From the NCBI GenBank assembly GCA_032622095.1, contig CP136067.1:49825899-49889898 (forward strand): a stretch of 64,000 nucleotides of DNA, given 5' to 3'. How positions within the stretch are numbered: the first letter of the stretch is position 1; each line of letters opens with the position of its first letter. This document shows, piece after piece, positions 57,966 to 64,000 of the stretch. A program made the translations under genes and the position numbers. The stretch comes from Siphonodentalium dalli. Taxonomy: Eukaryota; Mollusca; Scaphopoda; Gadilida; Siphonodentaliidae. The notes under the pieces are model-generated. The model was given only the letters and a program-made list of their open reading frames with translations, was not told the DNA's origin and searched no databases.

Positions 57966-58609
57966 CATGTATGTCACACCATATGGAAACAAATAAATGA
58001 TTTTCTACAAAGTACGAAATAAAAAAAAGTAACCAAACAATCCGGTACCGGTATGTAAAACCAAAAATTATGGTATGGAACGACCATGGTTATGGTATCG
58101 AATACTGAAATAATGAAGAAGTCACTGCAGTTGTATATATCATTTATGTGGTCACAATATATGCATGTATAATGCAACCTGTAACTTGACATGACCTCTC
58201 TTCTAGTTGGCTTATGATTGAGTTCTGAAGTGCTCTTCGCACTGTCAGGTTTACTTGATCAATACTCCAGCAATGTTCAGAATCTTATCCCACGACACTC
58301 GTATGAAACATCTAGAAAATAGAATCCATATTTAATAAATCCTTCAGACATTCAGTATTACCGATCGCCTGAATCAACATCTGACTGTTCGAAGCGGTTC
58401 CACTCAATGGTTGTTTTTAAGAAGAAGTCGTCGCAATGTACAGTGCTAGTACGCAGTAGATCGAACGATTATCTTACGGTGTTAGAGATGTTGTTGTTGT
58501 TGTTGACATAATCATATTCATACTGCTGTTGTTAGTACTTGTCACACATATCCTAAGTTCTCCGCCGGATTTTGACAGACAATCCCTGCAACACTGGGAA
58601 CAGTGATAA

Positions 58610-59058
58610 TCACAGTAATACTGGCAGTGAATGAGTTATAGATACTGACAGTGATACATCAAGTTCAATATCATATACAGTCCTCAAATTCGGTTGCTTA
58701 ATTTTCCTTAGAATTTTTTTTTTAGAATTATATATAGATTCTTCATTTGTAGAATAAGTTGAATAACAATCAGTTATTATGACAATCGTCGTAAACAATG
58801 AATGACATTGATAAATTGATAGTTGTCTGGTTGTATAATTTGATCTATTCAATGATTGCTGGCACTGAATTTCTGTCTCGCTGGCCTCGCGAGTATCTTC
58901 TTCAGATCTTCGTCGGCATTCTGGGTCAATATTTGAAAACAAGCTCTCAAATGCATCTTCGGTATCTGCTACATGCACAGGATATAGTCCACAGTCCGTA
59001 TATCATCGCAGTTTTCATGTTCAGGGTCACTTTCTGACGCGAAAATGTTCGAGAACAT
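58610..59058 (-). CDS. Candidate acidic exon or gene 5' end, frameshifted
   Basis: From an ATG at 59058 the minus strand reads MFSNIFASESDPEHENCDDI then RTVDYILC and meets a stop at 58971-58969. A second frame opens across the same point and reads HVADTEDAFESLFSNIDPEC, then RRRSEEDTREASETEIQC, staying open to 58610. Both parts are acidic and protein-like, and a one-base shift near 58975 would join them. Upstream (59090) is TGACGTCA, a CRE-type element. Acidic N-termini of this sort occur in domesticated or active DNA-transposon proteins, but that is only an analogy. It may be a pseudogene, an exon with a nearby splice site, or chance. Confidence 0.35.
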
Positions 59059-59149
59059 GCATTTTTTTTATCGCGGGGATATCCCATGTTGACGTCACGG
59101 ATTTTGCGATTAGGTGACTCCAGCAAGATTGGTGACCAGCGCCCCTAGC

Positions 59150-59700
59150 GTTAATTCGAAAATTAACTAGTAATTCAAGAATTGTTCATTGGTTTGTAAA
59201 CGGAATCTATTAATTCTGTAGACTCGTCCATTAATTCTGCATTTTTAGTCATTGGTTTCACCGGAAATAGTTGATTACGCTATTAGATATTGATTCGAAT
59301 ACGAACGTTAATTGTGCATTGGTGAAAATTTATATCTATTAAATATAAGAATGACAATCAGGTCTATTAGTTTTATAACGATAATCATTGATCGTGGGAA
59401 ATCGTCTATTGGTTTGAAATATCTTTATTGATTAAGAAAATATGGCTATTGAAACGGATTGTACGTTTATTGAATATGCGCGAATCTCACTAATTGTGTG
59501 TTATTATATATTAGTTTAACAATGAATACTATTAAATTAAAATAGAACGTTAATTTTGCATCGGTCAACATTTATTACGAATCTATATCTCTTAAAACGG
59601 AACTGTCTCTTATTGAATCCAAGAACGATTATTGGTTTGAAAATAGAGAATATTGGTTTGAAAATAGAGACTATTGTTTTCACAAACCACCATTAACTTT
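59150..59700. repeat. Degenerate quasi-periodic ATTGGTTT/ATTAATT repeat
   Basis: ATTGGTTT, ATTAATTCT, ATTGATT, TATTGAA and similar strings recur roughly every 20-30 bases throughout. The clearest unit is ATTGGTTTGAAAATAGAGA, twice in a row near 59635-59675. It looks like an old minisatellite that has lost its phase. Confidence 0.5.
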
Positions 59701-60046
59701 TATTTCATGTAATTTCCTACCGAATGACCGCCCATAAAAGTGCGCGAATTTAAAATAAACAACAAGGAAAAAATAAGAGGCCTATGTTAATGAGCTATAC
59801 ATGCATTATGGAAATCTGGACCAAATAGACAATTATATTTACATGCTGCCAAACCATCTCATACAATTATTCATATCTAAAACGATAAATCATGGTAACA
59901 TCTTTGATGTTTCAACGCATGCTTGTAAGAAATACACATATTGCAGGCTAAAGGCCAGTGCAGACAAAGCATGTTTCTATATTCACAACACTGGAATGAC
60001 ACCGTGGTCAAACAGACTGAATTTATTATTTCAACTTCATGCACTA

Positions 60047-60613
60047 TTTAAAAGGATACTGTACTCAAAGGTTGTTGTTGGTTTATATAGTCTGAGTCGT
60101 AGAATAAGTTAACCAGATTTCCATTATTTGAAAGTCTGTTGAGTACGAAGTAATGTTAGAGATGGCAGATTAGCCGGAATGCGAAAATACCAATTATCGT
60201 TGTCGAGTAATTTTTGGACAGTTTTCAAGCAAATGTATCAACTAAATGTTATATTATATGCATACTAGTCCCATATACTCATTTAAGTCATTGTATAATC
60301 ACTAGTCAGTGAGTGGCTTGAGTTTACGCCCCGTATCAACATAATGTTTTTACACGATCGTGTGTGCAACGCGTTCCCCAATCCACTATCCGTGCATTAA
60401 TTTTGATTACGTCTTGTACACGGAAATTCTTACCAGCCATAAATAAAATTTATATCAAATTATTAACTTTGATTTTAAGAAAACCTATTAACCGGAACGT
60501 TTACAGAATACATCTCCGACTCAAATTACTTAGTGTTCTATATATATATTATCAATATTAGATCGTTGTTATCACCGGGAATTTATTGAAAATGGTGTAC
60601 TGTACCCCTTTAA
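60047..60613 (+). mobile_element. MITE family D, copy D2
   Basis: Left end TTTAAAAGGATACTGTACTC, right end GTGTACTGTACCCCTTTAAA, with internal blocks as in D1 (GAGTACGAAGTAATGTTAGA, AAATGTTATATTATATGCAT, CAATCCACTATCCGT). More complete than D1 at the right end. Confidence 0.8.
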
Positions 60614-62204
60614 AATACACACAGAAAAGTGTGATTTTTCTCAGCACCCTGCGCGGTTGTGGTTCTATTTCTTTCGAGATTAGTTCAATGATGTGCATCA
60701 CACTATTTATATACGAATGTTTATTTAGAGCATTGCACTTGAACATACACCAGTCTTCAAAACAAACTGATGATCCAGTTATGTTCTACTCGGTGTAAAT
60801 TTTCATAATGATGGTATTTAATATACGTATGTATCTTAAGGAAAGATTAAGAACAGAATGTCATCAGATACCAGACTTTTACGAAAATATTTTTGTCAGT
60901 TTTGAATTCTCGCAGCATGCAGTGCGCGATATCAAAGTGCGCGAATTCAAAACTTAATGAAAGATAGTACTGCGCGAATTTAAATACGAGTATGGTAGGC
61001 AAACCTATTTACACATATACAACCAATTTACGCATTAACAATTAACATGTAACATTTCCATAACAAATTCACCATATAGCTAATACAGCATACAATCCAT
61101 TAACATAGTAACATTGCATAACTACGCAATTTCACTTTTAGGGATGTGTTAGATAGATATACATTTGTATACATATATATGTACATCTATATCTAAAATG
61201 ATTTTTTAGGGATCTGTTTAATGTTAATTTAATAAAATCATTGCTCAGTCTTTTCAGAGCGATCATGTTTTCTAGAGAAAGTAAGCCATGGATTATCCCA
61301 ATAATATTTGGGAATATATAATTCGCGCAAATCTTTCAACTCCTGGCACTTCTATCATGTTCCGGCGATCAAATACGTGTATAATATATAAAACACTGAC
61401 ACACATAATAAAAATATATGCTGGAAAAACGTTCAAATCTAATATTCGTTTTTTCAACTATCTTCACATAATTTATCCGTTTTGTTCAACTGTCCTCATA
61501 TAGAAGTGACACAGCTGATCTTTAATATTTAACATATCCGATTTAGGATTTTTCCACAGAAAAACCATGCTAAGTTTATGTTAAGTGACAAAACATTAAT
61601 TTGATCAATGAAAATATTTAGGATAGACGATGCATGTAGAATCCCGTTTCTCAGATTTGAGATCCCGGGTAACCTAGTTCTCATTTGGGGGATGCATGGG
61701 TAAAACCAAACTTCACTTTTTTGTGATCGTGTATATTTCTGAGACATGCGACCAACTGATCATCAGCAATGTACTAATGTGATGACCTTTCCAGATTGTC
61801 CGCGTGACGATAAAGCAAAACCATAGCAAACTGTATATTTCAATTGAATCGTGGTGTTGAGCGGATGTCACAGCCAAGATCTCGAGATAATTGCATACAA
61901 ATTGAGAAATTACTCTGCGTTTAAGTTAGTTCCACTGTTGTTCCCCGTATATTATTCTTCAGAAGCAGCATTCGAGACAATTCCTCGACAATCGGAATCC
62001 AGAAAAGTTCCTATATCCATAGACTAATACAAGCAGGGCAATAGGAATGCCAGACACCCCATTGCAAGAGATACATGACCTTTTAGTGTATTTGCAATAT
62101 ATCTTATTTATCCAACATAATACACAATTGAAGCCCGCGCTTGATTGACTCACGGGGAATTGTCGCGCCCGCTCGAAACCAGAATGTCACCCAATGACAT
62201 GTAG
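60614..62204. other. No recognisable gene
   Basis: AT-rich. GCGCGAATTTAAA or GCGCGAATTCAAA recurs at about 60937-60985 and earlier near 59742, a minor shared string. Open frames are short. Confidence 0.3.
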
Positions 62205-62555
62205 TTAGGTAGAGAATATCGCGATATCTGGGTATACATGTATCCCGTGCTTCGCGAACCTATATTTCCTAATCCAATAAAACAGACCGGCATACTTGAC
62301 CAATAAACTGTGGCTTAGGCGCCCGTGCATGCATTCTTGAACACGTGCTTTCAAGAGTTCAGATGACCACATGATCAACTCGGATATGTCCTCCAGATTA
62401 TACACTGTGACGCACGTATCTAATGGGGTACTATTTTGAGATTGCGTCCCATTATCGACATCAGCCACCAGGTGGCTATAAAATACATATCCATTTCCGG
62501 TTAGAAGTAGATCAGATAGCTTGGATTGCCACCCCTCAGCATGACTGTGCCACCG
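62205..62555 (-). CDS. Unidentified open stretch, possible terminal exon
   Basis: Open for 117 codons on the minus strand between two stops, with no ATG in its first half, so it would have to be an exon or a decayed gene. It reads RWHSHAEGWQSKLSDLLLTG, NGYVFYSHLVADVDNGTQSQ, NSTPLDTCVTVYNLEDISEL, IMWSSELLKARVQECMHGRL, SHSLLVKYAGLFYWIRKYRF, ending DIAIFST. Composition is protein-like with no repeats. No domain was recognised. It is divergent from the open stretch beginning near 62606. Confidence 0.35.
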   Translation of the reverse strand, partial: RWHSHAEGWQSKLSDLLLTGNGYVFYSHLVADVDNGTQSQNSTPLDTCVTVYNLEDISELIMWSSELLKARVQECMHGRLSHSLLVKYAGLFYWIRKYRFAKHGIHVYPDIAIFST

Positions 62556-62605
62556 TTAATTTCTATTGCTATTAATGCAATGCTGGACTCGATGCATGTC
62601 GCGTC

Positions 62606-63165
62606 TTGTGTGAGCTCACTCCGTGCTCACCATTCGGATACCAGCTGATTCCAGTCCGGCCCGACACAGCCCTTTTCAGGACTCTCTACCGGGAGGGGAC
62701 TGGAGACATCCAAATCAGCCCGGAAGCCTCGTCAGAAGAGGAAGAAAAAGAAGTCACCATCGAGAAAGAAGAGAGATGCAGAAATATTGGCTGCGTGCAT
62801 GGAAAGAGAAGAAGTCGACCGAGGCTCCACCAGACGACGACGACTCCCACACCCCTGACCATTCTGTCCAGGTGATGGAATCGCCACCACCACGGCTAGA
62901 CGAGGACACCGAGGACCATGACTTCGTCCCGTAGACTCCGGAGTACATTTACCCAGATCCTTCACCTGCCACAACATCCGATCAAGAAAAATTCGACCAT
63001 GAAGACCCGGAAGCGTCATCGAACAATAAAGCAAGAAGAATAGATGTTGATATCCTCTTAAGGAGAATGAGAGAAGCCGATCTTGGGCCCCGGAACTTGA
63101 TTCATCACCGATTCATCAACTTTGAAAAACTTCATCTCCTACTTTACCATTTCATCCACCTGTAG
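62606..63165 (+). CDS. Unidentified charged open stretch with an in-frame TAG
   Basis: One frame runs 62614-62934, stops at TAG (62932-62934) and continues open to TAG at 63163-63165. It reads KEKKSTEAPPDDDDSHTPDH, then MESPPPRLDEDTEDHDFVP, stop, TPEYIYPDPSPATTSDQEKF, DHEDPEASSNNKARRIDVDI and LLRRMREADLGPRNLIHHRF. An alternative frame over the first part (62606-62875) reads ISPEASSEEEEKEVTIEKEE and looks equally protein-like, so an indel near 62775 is possible. CCCTTTTCAG at 62670-62679 would be a good splice acceptor. GC content is higher than its surroundings. The acidic, Pro/Ser-rich composition suggests a disordered region. No family recognised. Confidence 0.4.
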
Positions 63166-64000
63166 TTACCGATAAATACGTTCGCTATTTCGACAAGACA
63201 CTCGTAGGTTTCATTATTTTGTTCATTACGGAGTTGCACGAGAGTCAAGTTGTTATATTCTGAAGAAACTCGATTTTAGCCATGTTTTACATACTCTTTG
63301 GTCTTTGGTGTGAGAATTAGCTTGACCTCGATGGTGTTGATGGATAAAAAAAATGTTTCTAACACATGATCAAAAACAACGCGAAAGCGTAGATTACTTA
63401 GCCGTCCTTTCTTGCGTCGCTAACGAGTGTGACATCCTAATCCTAACCACACGTTTATTTACACTCGCAATTGCAATAACGCCTCAATGTCCTGTGCTTC
63501 ATAACCATTAATTATTTAATTACGGAATAAAAATCCAGATCAATTAAACAGCTAATACCACGACAATTTATGTAGATCACAACAATCCAACGTAGATTCT
63601 AGGTGACAATGCAGGAATGGCTGCAGGAATAAGGGGGCATCAATTCATTGAACAATAACTCAAATGTGAACTCACAAGATATACGCAATATATACATGTC
63701 TGGGTTGAGCATATACTGGGCTTTAAGATTTTGATACATAATTATCATGTTAATGGGGGTCGCAAGAGTTATGCCCCTTGATTATATGCCAGAAAAATGA
63801 AATTGTGTGCAAAAATGGCCAAATAAGCATTTTTTGGACCCATGGGACACTAAAACAAGACTTTTTCGACCATAACCGCCTATGTTGTCTGGAAGAACAC
63901 TGTTTCCTCACAATAATTAAAACAAGTTCAAACTTCTCACCACTGGGATTTAAAAAAAAAATTCATGCAGATGACGAATTTTAGGTGCTAAAAAGTCACG
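63166..64000. other. No recognisable gene
   Basis: AT-rich flank with short open frames only. Confidence 0.3.

Noticed and set aside
62205-62468. A complete small gene beginning ADVDNGTQSQ
   Set aside because: The apparent start codon is GTG and the frame continues upstream for about 29 codons without an ATG, so at best it is an exon.

Overview
The window looks like AT-rich, repeat-dense nuclear DNA from an animal, most likely a marine invertebrate. The LINE reverse transcriptases, the Ty3/Gypsy gag and the RTE-like tails resemble those common in molluscs and other lophotrochozoans, but taxon is an inference and no host gene settles it. No rRNA, tRNA, CRISPR array, operon or complete host gene could be supported. 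Nearly all readable coding sequence is decayed mobile-element protein. Two stretches near the right end (58.6-59.1 kb and 62.2-63.2 kb) could be exons of host genes or of unknown elements.

Layout. 0-1 kb: Ty3/Gypsy gag remnant (minus). 2-3 kb: diverged ~370 bp tandem repeat. 4.4-5.6 kb: LINE reverse transcriptase plus C-terminal Cys/His domain (minus). 8-18.6 kb: GAT and CT microsatellites, MITEs, near-perfect hairpins and a ~150 bp tandem array. 19.9-22.2 kb: a second LINE (minus), interrupted by one MITE and capped by another MITE that itself holds a Harbinger-like element. 25.9-28.4 kb: a large inverted repeat whose arms each carry a 21 bp palindromic satellite. 29.4-32 kb: a hAT-like MITE and LINE 3' tails. 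32.2-37.4 kb: a ~5.2 kb inverted repeat with a second inverted repeat and unidentified protein fragments in its loop. 38.7-43 kb: MITEs, a 20-22 bp minisatellite and a 522 bp tandem duplication. 45.3-47.4 kb: a 2.1 kb Harbinger-like element with nested insertions. 48-50.2 kb: three head-to-tail RTE-like tails. 50.7-54 kb: a ~730 bp tandem repeat interrupted by MITEs. 55.3-56.2 kb: a third LINE (plus). 56.6-61 kb: MITEs, a degenerate minisatellite and a candidate exon. 62.2-63.2 kb: two divergent open stretches.

Repeat families named here for cross-reference: M (termini AGGTACTCAATCC, TA/TTAA target, six copies), N (termini AGATGGATTATCTC, two copies), D (termini AGGGGTACTGTAC, two copies), P (termini CCCTTTACCCAACA, TTAA target, three ~400 bp copies), F (TTTCCAACT-rich, six copies), G (termini CAGGGG, hAT-like, two copies), S (two copies) and T (tandem ~730 bp). 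There is no evidence of genes acting together. The biology visible is layered transposition: elements inside elements, with enough copies in the window to reconstruct some empty target sites.
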